A DNA stretch of 64,000 nucleotides from Ethanoligenens harbinense YUAN-3 (GTDB lineage Bacteria > Bacillota > Clostridia > Oscillospirales > Ethanoligenentaceae): assembly GCF_000178115.2 (NCBI RefSeq), contig NC_014828.1, positions 705,501 through 769,500 of the forward strand, written 5' to 3'. The position numbers and the translations under genes are program-made. Below, in pieces: positions 31,300 to 40,519 of this stretch; position 1 is the stretch's first letter; the number at the start of each line of letters is the position of its first letter. The notes beneath the pieces are model-generated. The model had not been told where the DNA came from. It worked only from the letters and a program-made list of their open reading frames with translations, and did not search any database.

Positions 31300-32235
31300 T
31301 TAGTCGATCTGGAACAATGTAGTGGAGAGATACCGCTCGCCGGTGTCCGGCAGCAGCGCCACGATCAGTTTTCCTTTGTTTTCCGGGCGCTTGGCCAGCA
31401 CAGTGGCCGCGTGGATGGCGGCACCGGAGGAGATGCCCACCAGCAGGCCCTCATCTTTGGCCAGGCTGCGGGAAGCGGCGAAAGCGTCGTCGCCGGTGAT
31501 GGGGAGAATCTCGTCCACCACGCTGCGGTCGAACACATCGGGTACAAAGCCGGCGCCGATGCCTTGGATCTTGTGCGGGCCGGGTTTGCCGCCTTCCAGT
31601 ACCGGGGAATCGGATGGCTCCACCGCCACGATCTTCACACCCGGTTTTTTGGCTTTCAGGCCTTGGCCCACGCCGCTGACCGTTCCGCCGGTGCCCACGC
31701 CCGCCACGAAGATATCGACGGCGCCGTCGGTGTCGCGCCAGATCTCCTCGGCGGTGGTGGCGCGGTGGATGGCCGGGTTGGCCGGGTTTTTAAATTGCTG
31801 CGGGATAAAGCTGCCGGGTGTCTGCGCCGCCAGTTCCTCGGCCTTTTGGATGGCGCCTTTCATGCCCGCCGCGCCCGGGGTGAGCACCAGTTCCGCGCCC
31901 AGTGCTTTGAGCAGGTTGCGGCGCTCCACGCTCATGGTCTCCGGCATGGTGAGGATCAGCCGGTAGCCTTTGGCCGCCGCGACGAACGCCAGCCCGATGC
32001 CGGTATTGCCGCTGGTCGGTTCGATGAGCACGCTGCCTTCTTTGATGAGACCCTTTTCCTCAGCGTCCTTAATCATGGCATAGCCGATGCGGTCTTTCAC
32101 GCTGCCGGCGGGATTGAAGTATTCCAGCTTGCCCACGATGGTGGCTTCCAGCCCGTTATGTTTGTTGTAGGCCGTCAGTTCCAGCAGGGGGGTGTTGCCG
32201 ATCAGGTCAGTGAGATTTTTTGCGATGTTCGCCAT
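31300..32235 (-). CDS. cysK: Cysteine synthase (O-acetylserine sulfhydrylase)
   Basis: 311 residues, fold-type II PLP enzyme. [10 protein letters not shown], the aldimine Lys in [11 protein letters not shown], the substrate loop [12 protein letters not shown] and the phosphate loop [10 protein letters not shown] are all present. It makes cysteine from O-acetylserine and sulfide. It is the last gene of an Rrf2-ridA-cysK operon. In Bacillus, CysK also binds the CymR repressor as a co-regulator, so enzyme and regulator may interact here. Confidence 0.96.
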   Translation of the reverse strand: MANIAKNLTDLIGNTPLLELTAYNKHNGLEATIVGKLEYFNPAGSVKDRIGYAMIKDAEEKGLIKEGSVLIEPTSGNTGIGLAFVAAAKGYRLILTMPETMSVERRNLLKALGAELVLTPGAAGMKGAIQKAEELAAQTPGSFIPQQFKNPANPAIHRATTAEEIWRDTDGAVDIFVAGVGTGGTVSGVGQGLKAKKPGVKIVAVEPSDSPVLEGGKPGPHKIQGIGAGFVPDVFDRSVVDEILPITGDDAFAASRSLAKDEGLLVGISSGAAIHAATVLAKRPENKGKLIVALLPDTGERYLSTTLFQID

Positions 32236-32313
32236 AGTGATTTACCTCCAAATGATACAGTCCTGCCGCCGCCGGGGGTCGGCAGGCATATGCGGGCGCG
32301 TGCGCGGCGAGCG

Positions 32314-32691
32314 TCAACAGGACGCGACGGCCTCGATCTCCAACAGTACACCCTTTGGCAGAGCGGACACTTCCACGCAGGAACGTGCCGGATACGGCTC
32401 TTTGAAAAAGGCGGCATACACGGCGTTGACGGCGGCGAAATTCTCCATATGCCGGATGAATACTGTGGTTTTCACCACATCTTCCAAACCGGCGCCCGCT
32501 TTTTCCAGCACGGCCCCGAGGTTTGCCAGAGCCTGCCTGGCCTGGTCCTCCACCGCGGCCGGTATCGTTCCGTCCGCGGGGTTCACCGGGATTTGCCCGG
32601 ACGTGAACACGAAGTGGCCGGACCGCGTGGCCTGTGCATACGGGCCGATGGCTGCGGGCGCGTTTTCCGTGGCGATTTCCTGCTTTGGCAT
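32314..32691 (-). CDS. ridA: RidA family 2-iminoacid/enamine deaminase
   Basis: 125 residues from the ATG at 32691 (AAAAGGATG upstream). GPYAQATRSGHFVFTSGQIP is the family start. The catalytic Arg is in ARSCVEV, near PKGVLLEIEAVA. It removes reactive imines or enamines released by PLP enzymes such as cysteine and serine metabolism enzymes, which explains its place before cysK. Confidence 0.93.
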   Translation of the reverse strand: MPKQEIATENAPAAIGPYAQATRSGHFVFTSGQIPVNPADGTIPAAVEDQARQALANLGAVLEKAGAGLEDVVKTTVFIRHMENFAAVNAVYAAFFKEPYPARSCVEVSALPKGVLLEIEAVASC

Positions 32692-32750
32692 GGTCATCCT
32701 CTTTTCTGTTCTGCTCGTTGTATCGGAAACGCCATGCTTGGGGTGAGGGG

Positions 32751-33182
32751 TCAGATGTAGAACATGGTGTAATCCTGCCCGCTGCGGTATTCCTCCACAA
32801 GGTCGCCCAGCGTGATGGAGTCCACCACCTGGTCGATGCTGTCGTTGATGCGGTCCCATACATACTTTTTAATACAGTCCTGCAACGGGTTTTCACCGGA
32901 CGTTTCTTCGGTGGCGATGTGCAGGCTACCTTCCAGCACGCGCAGGATGCCGCCGATGGTCATCTCCTGCGGCTGCATGGCCAGCGCATAGCCGCCCTGC
33001 GCGCCCTTCACGCTGCGGACAAAGCCGGCCTTGCGCAGTTGGGAAAACACCTGTTCCAGATAGTTGACCGAGATCTGCTGCCTGTCGGCGATGTTATACA
33101 GTGAAACATGGCTGCCGTCGGCATGCACGGCCAGATCCAGCAGTGCGCGCAATCCATAGCGTCCTTTGGTAGACAGTTTCAT
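32751..33182 (-). CDS. Rrf2 family regulator (CymR-like)
   Basis: 143 residues: an N-terminal winged helix (MKLSTKGRYGLRALLDLA; QISVNYLEQVFSQLRKAG) and a helical tail. It has a single Cys, so it lacks the three-Cys iron-sulfur site of IscR. That and the downstream cysK point to CymR, repressor of cysteine uptake and synthesis genes. The promoter overlaps a palindrome (33205-33222), indicating autoregulation. Confidence 0.9.
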   Translation of the reverse strand: MKLSTKGRYGLRALLDLAVHADGSHVSLYNIADRQQISVNYLEQVFSQLRKAGFVRSVKGAQGGYALAMQPQEMTIGGILRVLEGSLHIATEETSGENPLQDCIKKYVWDRINDSIDQVVDSITLGDLVEEYRSGQDYTMFYI

Positions 33183-33204
33183 GATGTTCCTCCAACGATT
33201 AGTA

Positions 33205-33245
33205 ATACTATATGTTTAGTATATATCTTTTGTGCCCGGTGTCAA
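33205..33245 (-). promoter_or_regulatory. Autoregulated promoter of the cymR-like/ridA/cysK operon
   Basis: Minus strand: TTGACA (33240-33245), 16 nt, TATACT (33218-33223). The palindrome ATACTA-N6-TAGTAT (33205-33222) covers the -10 and start site, a classic repressor position. GGAGGA precedes the ATG at 33182. Rrf2-type proteins bind AT-rich palindromes of this size. Confidence 0.75.
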
Positions 33246-33299
33246 GCTCTTTGGGCATGATTTCGTATTTTTTCGTAGAGCGTGTTCCATGCCGGGGGC

Positions 33300-33327
33300 T
33301 TGCGCCGGTTGCAATTATCGTTATAAT
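33300..33327 (+). promoter_or_regulatory. Promoter of the HD-domain gene / miaB operon
   Basis: TTGCGC (33300-33305), 16 nt, TATAAT (33322-33327). It is divergent from the cymR-like promoter and could drive the HD gene and the miaB-mutL block. Confidence 0.6.
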
Positions 33328-33382
33328 AAAGATAGGATTCGTCCGGAGCGGCGGGCGCGGTTTTGCGTATATAGGGGATTGA

Positions 33383-33892
33383 ATGATGAGTAAACAGTTG
33401 ATGGCCGCGCTGTTGTTGCGCATGGCCTCTTATAACGGCAGCGACACAAGGCGCATCGACCACGCGCTGAAAGTGTATGGTTATGCGCAGATGATCGGTG
33501 GAAACGAGGAAATGCCCGCCCCCGTGCGTGCCAATTTGCTGATGGCCGCCGTGCTGCATGATATCGGCATTCACAACGCCGAAGCGAAATACCATTCCGC
33601 CGCGGGCCGGTATCAGGAGATCGAAGGCCCGCCGGTGGCGCGCGCCATTCTGGAAGAACTGGGCGTGCCGGTCGAAATGGCCGAGCGCGTGTATTTTCTG
33701 GTGGGGCACCACCACAGCTACACACAGGTGGACGGCCCGGATTTTCAGGCTCTTATCGAAGCCGATTTTCTGGTGAATATTGAGGAAGACGGCCTGTCGA
33801 AGGAATCCGCCGCCTCCATCGGTGAAAAATATTTCCGGACGGAGAGCGGCAAGGCGCTGCTTTCCAGCCTGTTTGGCGTATCGGCGGAATAA
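33383..33892 (+). CDS. HD domain phosphohydrolase
   Basis: 169 residues. An early His in RRIDHALKVYGYA, then VLHDIG and GHHHS supply the metal-binding HD set. It resembles small HD proteins (COG1418-like) acting on nucleotides. The start is ATG at 33383 or 33386, both served by AGGGG. It has no GYP motif, so it is not the c-di-GMP type. The substrate is unknown. Confidence 0.8.
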   Translation: MMSKQLMAALLLRMASYNGSDTRRIDHALKVYGYAQMIGGNEEMPAPVRANLLMAAVLHDIGIHNAEAKYHSAAGRYQEIEGPPVARAILEELGVPVEMAERVYFLVGHHHSYTQVDGPDFQALIEADFLVNIEEDGLSKESAASIGEKYFRTESGKALLSSLFGVSAE

Positions 33893-33918
33893 CAAAAATG
33901 ATTTAAGGATACAGGATA

Positions 33919-35337
33919 TTGGGAGAAAATAAATTGCGGGAAGAAAATCCCGGAAAGGGCTGGGAAACGCAGCGGCAATATGCATTGCGGGTGCGCGGCT
34001 TGTGGGGCGCGGCGCCGAAAAAAGCGTATGTGCGCACCTATGGCTGCCAGCAGAACGTGAGCGACAGTGAAAAACTCAGCGGCATGCTTTCGGAAATGGG
34101 CTATGTTTTCACCGACAGCCCGAAAGACGCCGACCTGGTGCTGTTCAACACCTGCGCGGTGCGTGAGCACGCCGAACAGCGCGTGCTGGGCAACGTGGGC
34201 GCGCTCAAAGGCTTCAAGGCGAAAAAGCCGGACATGCTCATCGCGCTCTGCGGCTGTATGATGCAGGAGCGGCATGTGTCCGAAAAGATCAAACAGAGCT
34301 ATCCGTACGTCGATCTGGTGTTCGGCACCGGGGCGCTGCCGCGTTTTCCGGAGCTTTTGTGGCGCGCGCTGACCGAAAACGGCCGCGTGTTCGACCTGGA
34401 GGAGCAGAACGGCGTGGTCGAGGGCGTGCCCGTCCGGCGGGACGGCGCTTATACCGCATGGCTGCCGGTGATGAACGGCTGCAACAATTTCTGCACCTAT
34501 TGCATCGTGCCGTATGTGCGCGGCAGAGAGCATTCCCGCGCGCCGGAGCAGGTGCTGCGTGAGGCGGAGGAGTTGCTTGCCGCGGGGGTGAAAGACCTCA
34601 CGTTGCTTGGGCAGAATGTCAATTCCTATGGAAAAAATCTGCAAAACGACTGGGATTTTGCAAAGCTGCTTGAAAAGCTGGCCGCCCTGCCCGGGGAGTT
34701 CCGCCTGCATTTCATGACCTCGCACCCCAAGGACGCGTCGCATCGCCTGTTCGACACCATCGCGGCCAACCCGAAGATTTCGCGTCGTCTGCATCTGCCG
34801 TTCCAGTCCGGCAGCGACCGTATCCTGCGGCAGATGAACCGCGGCTATACCGCCGCGCAGTACCGGGAGCTGGTCGCTTACGCGAAAGCGGCCATTCCCG
34901 GCCTGTGCCTCACCAGCGATGTGATCGTCGGTTTTCCCGGCGAAACCTGCGAGGATTTCAAACAGACGCTCGCGCTGGTGGAAGAGGTTGGCTTCGCTAA
35001 TCTCTACACGTTTTTGTATTCGCCCCGGAAGGGGACTCCGGCGGCCGAGATGCCCGACCCCGTGGCCCGCGAGGAAAAGGCGCGCTGGTTTGAGGAACTG
35101 CTGGCCGCGCAGGGCGTGAAAAGCCGCGCGTTTCTGGAGTCCCACGTGGGCATGGCCGGGCGGGTGCTGGCCGAAAACGTGGAAAACGGGCTGGCCGCCG
35201 GACATACCGACAGCGGCGTGGCCGTGTCGTTCCCAGCGCCTGCGGCCGGCCGATTTTACGAGGTATCCTTCACCGAGGTGAAGGGCGTGACACTGCTCGG
35301 CGAGCCCAAGCAGGTCCCGGTAAAGGAGAATGTCTGA
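33919..35337 (+). CDS. miaB: tRNA-2-methylthio-N6-dimethylallyladenosine synthase MiaB
   Basis: 472 residues from a TTG at 33919. The N-terminal UPF0004 domain has Cys in TYGCQQN, FNTCAVRE and ALCGC; the radical-SAM motif CNNFCTYCIVPYVRGREHSR is followed by a TRAM domain. It adds methylthio to i6A37 of tRNAs, acting after MiaA, whose gene is downstream. It heads the conserved miaB-ylbF-mutS-mutL-miaA-hfq run. The start choice is uncertain because spacing to AGGA is short. Confidence 0.95.
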   Translation: MGENKLREENPGKGWETQRQYALRVRGLWGAAPKKAYVRTYGCQQNVSDSEKLSGMLSEMGYVFTDSPKDADLVLFNTCAVREHAEQRVLGNVGALKGFKAKKPDMLIALCGCMMQERHVSEKIKQSYPYVDLVFGTGALPRFPELLWRALTENGRVFDLEEQNGVVEGVPVRRDGAYTAWLPVMNGCNNFCTYCIVPYVRGREHSRAPEQVLREAEELLAAGVKDLTLLGQNVNSYGKNLQNDWDFAKLLEKLAALPGEFRLHFMTSHPKDASHRLFDTIAANPKISRRLHLPFQSGSDRILRQMNRGYTAAQYRELVAYAKAAIPGLCLTSDVIVGFPGETCEDFKQTLALVEEVGFANLYTFLYSPRKGTPAAEMPDPVAREEKARWFEELLAAQGVKSRAFLESHVGMAGRVLAENVENGLAAGHTDSGVAVSFPAPAAGRFYEVSFTEVKGVTLLGEPKQVPVKENV

Positions 35338-35727
35338 ATGGACGCGATCGAAAAGGCAAAAGAACTCGTCGAGACCATCTCGCGGGACCCGCGCTGCGTA
35401 CGGCTGCAGGCGGCGCGCGCGGCGGCGGAGGCCGATGGGGCGCTGCAAAGCCGCATACAGACGTGGAATGTCCGCAAAGAGCAGCTTTCCACCGCCATGC
35501 GGCAGCCGGTGAAGGACCCGGCCGCGCTCATCGAGCAGCGCAAAGCGCTTTCGGCGGATTACGATGCGCTGATGGCCGAACCGCTGATGGCCGAGCTGCA
35601 TACCGCGCAGAGCGAGCTCAACGGCCTGCTGATGCAGATCAACAATATGATCCAGCGCGCCGTGAGCGGCGAGGTGGACGCAGACGGTTGCGGCGGCGAC
35701 TGCGGCGGCTGCCCCGGCTGCCATTGA
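35338..35727 (+). CDS. YlbF/YmcA family protein with a cysteine-rich tail
   Basis: 129 residues. The helical YlbF/YmcA (RicA/RicF) domain covers about 1-112, with a tail ending CGGDCGGCPGCH. In Bacillus, RicA, RicF and RicT form a complex carrying iron-sulfur clusters that promotes mRNA processing by RNase Y, and ymcA follows miaB as here. The four closely spaced tail Cys (plus His) could bind a cluster. It abuts miaB. Confidence 0.88.
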   Translation: MDAIEKAKELVETISRDPRCVRLQAARAAAEADGALQSRIQTWNVRKEQLSTAMRQPVKDPAALIEQRKALSADYDALMAEPLMAELHTAQSELNGLLMQINNMIQRAVSGEVDADGCGGDCGGCPGCH

Positions 35728-35760
35728 TCGAAAACAGACGGAAAGACGGAGGAGTGCGGG

Positions 35761-38376
35761 ATGGCGGACATGACGCCGATGATGCGGCAGTATATGGCGG
35801 TGAAAGAGCAGCATAAAGACGAAATTCTGTTTTTCCGTCTGGGCGATTTCTATGAGATGTTTTTCGACGACGCCAGGCTGGCCTCCCGCGAGCTGGAACT
35901 GACGCTCACCGGCAAGGACTGCGGACTGGACGAGCGCGCGCCGATGTGCGGCGTGCCTTACCACAGCTGCGAAAACTATATTGCCCGCCTGGTGGAAAAG
36001 GGCTACAAGGTCGCCATCTGCGAGCAGGCCGAGGACCCGAAGCTGGCCAAGGGGCTGGTAAAGCGGGAGATCGTGCGGGTGGTCACGCCCGGCACCGTCA
36101 TCGAGGGCAGCATGCTCGATGAGTCGCGCAATAATTACCTTGCCGCCGTCTGTGTGCGGGATGGGCAGGCGGGCGTGGTCTTTGCGGACGTATCCACCGG
36201 CGAGGCGCACGCCACGCTGCTCGCGGGCGAGGAACTGGATGTCAAGCTCACCGGCGAGCTGGGGCGCTTTGCCCCGCGCGAGGTTCTGTTCAACGGCGGC
36301 TCGCTGGCGCTGGCGGGCGTGGAGCGCTTTGCGAGGGAACGGCTGGGCGCGTCGGTCACGCAGCCGCAGGAAGAAGCGTTCTCGCCGGACGTTGCGCCCC
36401 TTTGCGCGCAGTTTGGCAAGCCGGACGCCGCCGCGCTGGAACTCGACGGCAAAGAGCCGGCCGTCCGCGCGCTGAACGCCCTGCTTGCCTACCTGCGGCA
36501 AACCCAGATCACCGGGCTGGAGCGCTTAAACCAGCTCGATGTCTACAGTGACGCGCAGTTTATGCGGCTGGATCTCTCCACCCGCCGCAATCTGGAGCTC
36601 TGCGAGACCCTGCGCGGGCGGGAGAAGCGCGGCACACTTCTCTGGGTGCTCGACCGCACCAAAACGGCCATGGGCAAGCGCCTGCTCCGGGCCTGGATCG
36701 AGCAGCCGCTGCTGCACCCCGGCCCCATCACGCGCCGTCTGGCGGCGGTGGACGAGCTGTTTTCCGATGCGGTGCTGCGCGAGGACGTGATGGAAATCCT
36801 CGACGGCGTGCACGACCTCGAGCGCCTGATGACACGCATCGTCTACGGCACCGCCAACGCCCGGGAGCTGCGTGCTCTGGCCGAAACCATCGGGCGGCTG
36901 CCGGGGCTGAAAGAACGCGTCGCGCCCTGCAAGGCGCGCCTGTTGTCCGATATTGCCCGCAACATCGACCCTCTGCCCGATCTCTTTGAGCTGATTACCA
37001 AAGCCGTCGAGGAAGACCCGCCCGTTTCAGTGCGGGAGGGCGGGCTCATCCGTCCCGGCTACCACGCGGAGATCGACAGCCTGCGCGAGATCATGCGCGG
37101 GGGCAAGGGTTTCCTTGCCGAGGTCGAAGCAAGGGAAAAGGAAAAGACCGGCATCAAAAACCTCAAGATCGGCTATAACCGCGTGTTCGGGTATTACATC
37201 GAGGTCACCAAATCGAACATCGCGCAGGTGCCGGAGGATTACATCCGCAAGCAGACGCTTACAAACTGTGAGCGCTACATCACTCAGGAGCTCAAGGAAC
37301 TGGAGGGCCGCGTGCTGGGCGCTCAAGAGCGTGTGGTGCAGCTTGAGTACGATGTGTTCGACGGAGTGCGCCGGCAGGTGGCGGAGCAGCTCCACCGCAT
37401 CCAGTCCACGGCCGGCGCGCTGGCGGGGCTGGATGTGCTCTGTTCCTTCGCACAGGCGGCGGCAATGAACCGTTACTGCCGCCCCGATCTCGGGGTGGAC
37501 GGGCGCATTTCCATCAAAGACGGGCGGCATCCCGTGGTGGAAGCCATCCTTTCGGGTGTTCCGTTCGTGCCCAACGACACCGAGCTCGACATGGACGGCG
37601 ACCGTGTGGCCATTATCACCGGGCCGAACATGGCGGGCAAGTCCACCTATATGCGGCAGGTGGCGCTCATCACGCTCATGGCGCAGATCGGCAGCTTCGT
37701 GCCCGCGTCTGCCGCGCACATTGGCGTGGTGGACAGCATCTTCACCCGCGTGGGCGCGTCGGACGATCTTGCCTCCGGGCAGTCCACCTTCATGGTGGAG
37801 ATGACCGAGGTGGCCTCCATTTTGGAAAACGCCACTCAAAACAGTCTTGTTTTGCTCGACGAGATCGGGCGCGGCACCTCCACGTTCGACGGTATGAGCA
37901 TCGCGCGCGCGGTGGTCGAGCATGTGGCCGACCTCAAACGCTGCGGTGCAAAAACGCTGTTTGCCACCCATTACCATGAGCTGACGGTGCTGGAAGACCA
38001 GCTTTCCGGCGTGCGCAACTACAGCGTGGCGGTCAAAAAGCACGGCGAGGAGCTAACCTTCCTGCGGCGCATCATTCCCGGCGGCGCGGACGACAGTTAC
38101 GGCATCGAGGTGGCCAAGCTGGCGGGCATCCCCGCCCGCGTGGTCACGCGCGCCCGGGAAATCCTGCGCGAGCTGGAAGCCGGGCAGCCGGTGGCGGTTC
38201 CCGCCGGGCGGAAGCGCGCCGCCGTCGAAGCCGCGCCTGCGCAGATGGCGCTGATGAACCCCAAGGCGGAGGATGTGCTGGGGCGGCTGCGTGGCATCGA
38301 CGCCAACGCGCTCACGCCCATCGAGGCGCTCAACCTGCTGTTCGAGCTTTGCCGCATTGCAAAAGACGACGCATAA
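35761..38376 (+). CDS. mutS: DNA mismatch repair ATPase MutS
   Basis: 871 residues. The mismatch-reading Phe-x-Glu is in FFRLGDFYEMFFDDA. Connector, lever and clamp domains follow, then Walker A GPNMAGKST (about 621-629), Walker B LLDEIGRGTS (about 700) and the FATHYHEL switch. It recognises mispairs and hands over to MutL, encoded next. GGAGG lies 6 nt before the ATG. Full length. Confidence 0.97.
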   Translation: MADMTPMMRQYMAVKEQHKDEILFFRLGDFYEMFFDDARLASRELELTLTGKDCGLDERAPMCGVPYHSCENYIARLVEKGYKVAICEQAEDPKLAKGLVKREIVRVVTPGTVIEGSMLDESRNNYLAAVCVRDGQAGVVFADVSTGEAHATLLAGEELDVKLTGELGRFAPREVLFNGGSLALAGVERFARERLGASVTQPQEEAFSPDVAPLCAQFGKPDAAALELDGKEPAVRALNALLAYLRQTQITGLERLNQLDVYSDAQFMRLDLSTRRNLELCETLRGREKRGTLLWVLDRTKTAMGKRLLRAWIEQPLLHPGPITRRLAAVDELFSDAVLREDVMEILDGVHDLERLMTRIVYGTANARELRALAETIGRLPGLKERVAPCKARLLSDIARNIDPLPDLFELITKAVEEDPPVSVREGGLIRPGYHAEIDSLREIMRGGKGFLAEVEAREKEKTGIKNLKIGYNRVFGYYIEVTKSNIAQVPEDYIRKQTLTNCERYITQELKELEGRVLGAQERVVQLEYDVFDGVRRQVAEQLHRIQSTAGALAGLDVLCSFAQAAAMNRYCRPDLGVDGRISIKDGRHPVVEAILSGVPFVPNDTELDMDGDRVAIITGPNMAGKSTYMRQVALITLMAQIGSFVPASAAHIGVVDSIFTRVGASDDLASGQSTFMVEMTEVASILENATQNSLVLLDEIGRGTSTFDGMSIARAVVEHVADLKRCGAKTLFATHYHELTVLEDQLSGVRNYSVAVKKHGEELTFLRRIIPGGADDSYGIEVAKLAGIPARVVTRAREILRELEAGQPVAVPAGRKRAAVEAAPAQMALMNPKAEDVLGRLRGIDANALTPIEALNLLFELCRIAKDDA

Positions 38377-38422
38377 AATTGTGTTAGAGTGATTCCAGAT
38401 TCCATAGAAAGGCGGTGGACGG

Positions 38423-40432
38423 ATGAACCGGATTCAGGTTCTGCCCAAAGCGGTGGCGGAAAAAATTGCGGCGGGCGAAGTGGTGGAGCGCCCCGCTTCC
38501 GTGGTGAAGGAGCTGCTGGAAAACGCCATCGACGCGGGGGCGGCCGCGCTCACGCTGGAGATCCAGAACGGCGGCGTGCGGTTCATCCGCGTCACCGATG
38601 ACGGCAGCGGCATCCCGGCGGAGGACGTCGCCACCGCGTTTCTGCGTCACGCCACCAGCAAGGTGCATACCGACGGCGACCTTGAGGCTATCGGCACGCT
38701 GGGGTTCCGCGGCGAGGCGCTGGCGTCTGTCACGGCGGTGTCGAAGGTGGAGCTCATCACCCGCACGGCGGACGAACTGGAGGGAACGCGCATCGCCCTT
38801 GCGGGCGGCGAGGTGCTTGAGCAGGGCCCGGCGGGCTGTCCGCAGGGCACTACCATCCTCGTGCGCGACCTGTTTTACAATACGCCCGCGCGGATGAAAT
38901 TCCTCAAAAAAGACGTCACCGAGGGCAACGCCGTGCGCGCCGTGGCCGAACGGCTGGCGCTTTCACATCCGGAAATCTCGCTCAAATTCATCAAAGACGG
39001 GCGCGAGGAACTCCACACGCCGGGGGACGGCAAGCTGCTCTCCGCCGTCCATGCCGTGCTGGGGCGCGATTTCGCGCGCGATCTGCTGCCGGTGGACTAT
39101 GCGCTGGGCAGCGTGCGGATCACGGGCTTTGTTCTCAAACCGGTGAGCGCCCGCGCCAACCGCAACATGCAGTTTTTCTTCCTCAACGGGCGGCTGGTCA
39201 AATCCCGCACGGCGATGGCGGCGCTTGAGCAGGCGTATAAGGGCAGCATCATGGTCGGGCGTTTTCCGGGTTGCGTGCTGCACATCGCCCTGCCGCCCGC
39301 TCTGGTGGATGTGAACGTCCACCCAGCCAAGACGGAGGTGCGATTTGCCGACGAGCACGCCGTGTTCGAGGCCGTCTATTACGCGGTGAAGAACACCATT
39401 GCCGAAAAAGACACGCGCCCCGCCCTGCGGCTGCCCGGAACGGAGCAGGCCAAACCCGCCCCGTTCGCGGCGCCGGGCGGCAGCCAGTTGCATTTCGCGC
39501 CCGGAAACCACGGAATGGGCACCATGCGCGCGGGCGCGGTCACGGCCTATACCCCCGTGGCGGGTGGCCGGGTGGAAGCATCGGAGCCGGAGCTCTCGCT
39601 GCCGCCCGCGCTGCCGAAGTGGCCCGACAGACCCGCTTCCGCATTCCGGGCATCTCCGTTGTCGAAAGCAGGCGGGCAAACGGTCGCGCGGGCGGTGGAT
39701 TCTCCCGTGGCTGCCCCCGGTGCCGCGCCGGAGGCGGGCCATACCGTTCCGCACACGGGCGGGCTTTCCACACATCCGGATGTTCCGGTGGAAACAGGCA
39801 GCCCGCAGCAAACCGTGTCCGAGCAGGTCGTCACCGCACCGCCCGCCGTGGAGGAGGGTGTGCAGCCTCCCGCGCTGCGCGTGGTGGGGCAGTGCTTTGA
39901 GACCTATATCCTTGTGGAGGAAGGCGACGCCCTCTATCTCATCGACAAGCACGCCGCCCATGAGCGTATCCTTTATGAGGAAATCAAAAAGCAGGGGCAG
40001 GCGGCAGGGCAGCTATTGCTGGCGCCCCGGGCGGTCACGCTTGCGCGAGAAGAATACGCGGCGGTGCTCGAAAATTTTGCGCTGCTGCGGGAGACGGGCT
40101 TCGATATGGAGGATTTCGGCGGCGCCACGGTGCTGGTGCGTTCCGCGCCGGTTTATCTGCGCGAGAGCGAGATCGTTCCCGCCGTGGAGGAACTGGCGGG
40201 CAAGCTGGCGGGTTTCGGCAAAGATCTCACACCCGAGCGTATCGACGAGCTGTACCATTCGGTGGCCTGCCGTGCCGCCGTCAAGGCCGGAGACAAAACC
40301 GGCCCGGAGGAGGCCGCCCGGCTGGCAAAGCGCGTGCTGGAGCTGGACGATGTGCGCTACTGCCCGCACGGCCGGCCGGTGGCGTTCGTGCTCACGCGCG
40401 GGGAGATCGAAAAGCAGTTCGGCCGGGCATGA
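38423..40432 (+). CDS. mutL: DNA mismatch repair protein MutL
   Basis: 669 residues. The GHKL ATPase domain has KELLENAIDAGA, DDGSGI and LGFRGEAL. A long linker (about 345-490), rich in Pro and Ala, precedes a C-terminal domain with DKHAAHERILYEE, the nuclease motif (usually DQHAxxE; here Lys replaces Gln), and the late CPHGRPV zinc-site motif. It is therefore likely a nicking-competent MutL of the type found in bacteria lacking MutH. The ATG follows AAAGGCGG. Confidence 0.96.
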   Translation: MNRIQVLPKAVAEKIAAGEVVERPASVVKELLENAIDAGAAALTLEIQNGGVRFIRVTDDGSGIPAEDVATAFLRHATSKVHTDGDLEAIGTLGFRGEALASVTAVSKVELITRTADELEGTRIALAGGEVLEQGPAGCPQGTTILVRDLFYNTPARMKFLKKDVTEGNAVRAVAERLALSHPEISLKFIKDGREELHTPGDGKLLSAVHAVLGRDFARDLLPVDYALGSVRITGFVLKPVSARANRNMQFFFLNGRLVKSRTAMAALEQAYKGSIMVGRFPGCVLHIALPPALVDVNVHPAKTEVRFADEHAVFEAVYYAVKNTIAEKDTRPALRLPGTEQAKPAPFAAPGGSQLHFAPGNHGMGTMRAGAVTAYTPVAGGRVEASEPELSLPPALPKWPDRPASAFRASPLSKAGGQTVARAVDSPVAAPGAAPEAGHTVPHTGGLSTHPDVPVETGSPQQTVSEQVVTAPPAVEEGVQPPALRVVGQCFETYILVEEGDALYLIDKHAAHERILYEEIKKQGQAAGQLLLAPRAVTLAREEYAAVLENFALLRETGFDMEDFGGATVLVRSAPVYLRESEIVPAVEELAGKLAGFGKDLTPERIDELYHSVACRAAVKAGDKTGPEEAARLAKRVLELDDVRYCPHGRPVAFVLTRGEIEKQFGRA

Positions 40433-40489
40433 CCTGGCTGTGCGGGCTTTTTCTAAAACATTGCAGTATTCGGCGCCGGCGGCGGATGC

Positions 40490-40495
40490 TATACT
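40490..40495 (+). promoter_or_regulatory. Internal promoter before miaA
   Basis: TGCTATACT, an extended -10 (hexamer 40490-40495) just upstream of miaA; no well-spaced -35. It could give miaA-hfq separate expression from mutSL. Confidence 0.5.
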
Positions 40496-40519
40496 TTGGA
40501 TGAAACAGGAGGTGCGCCG

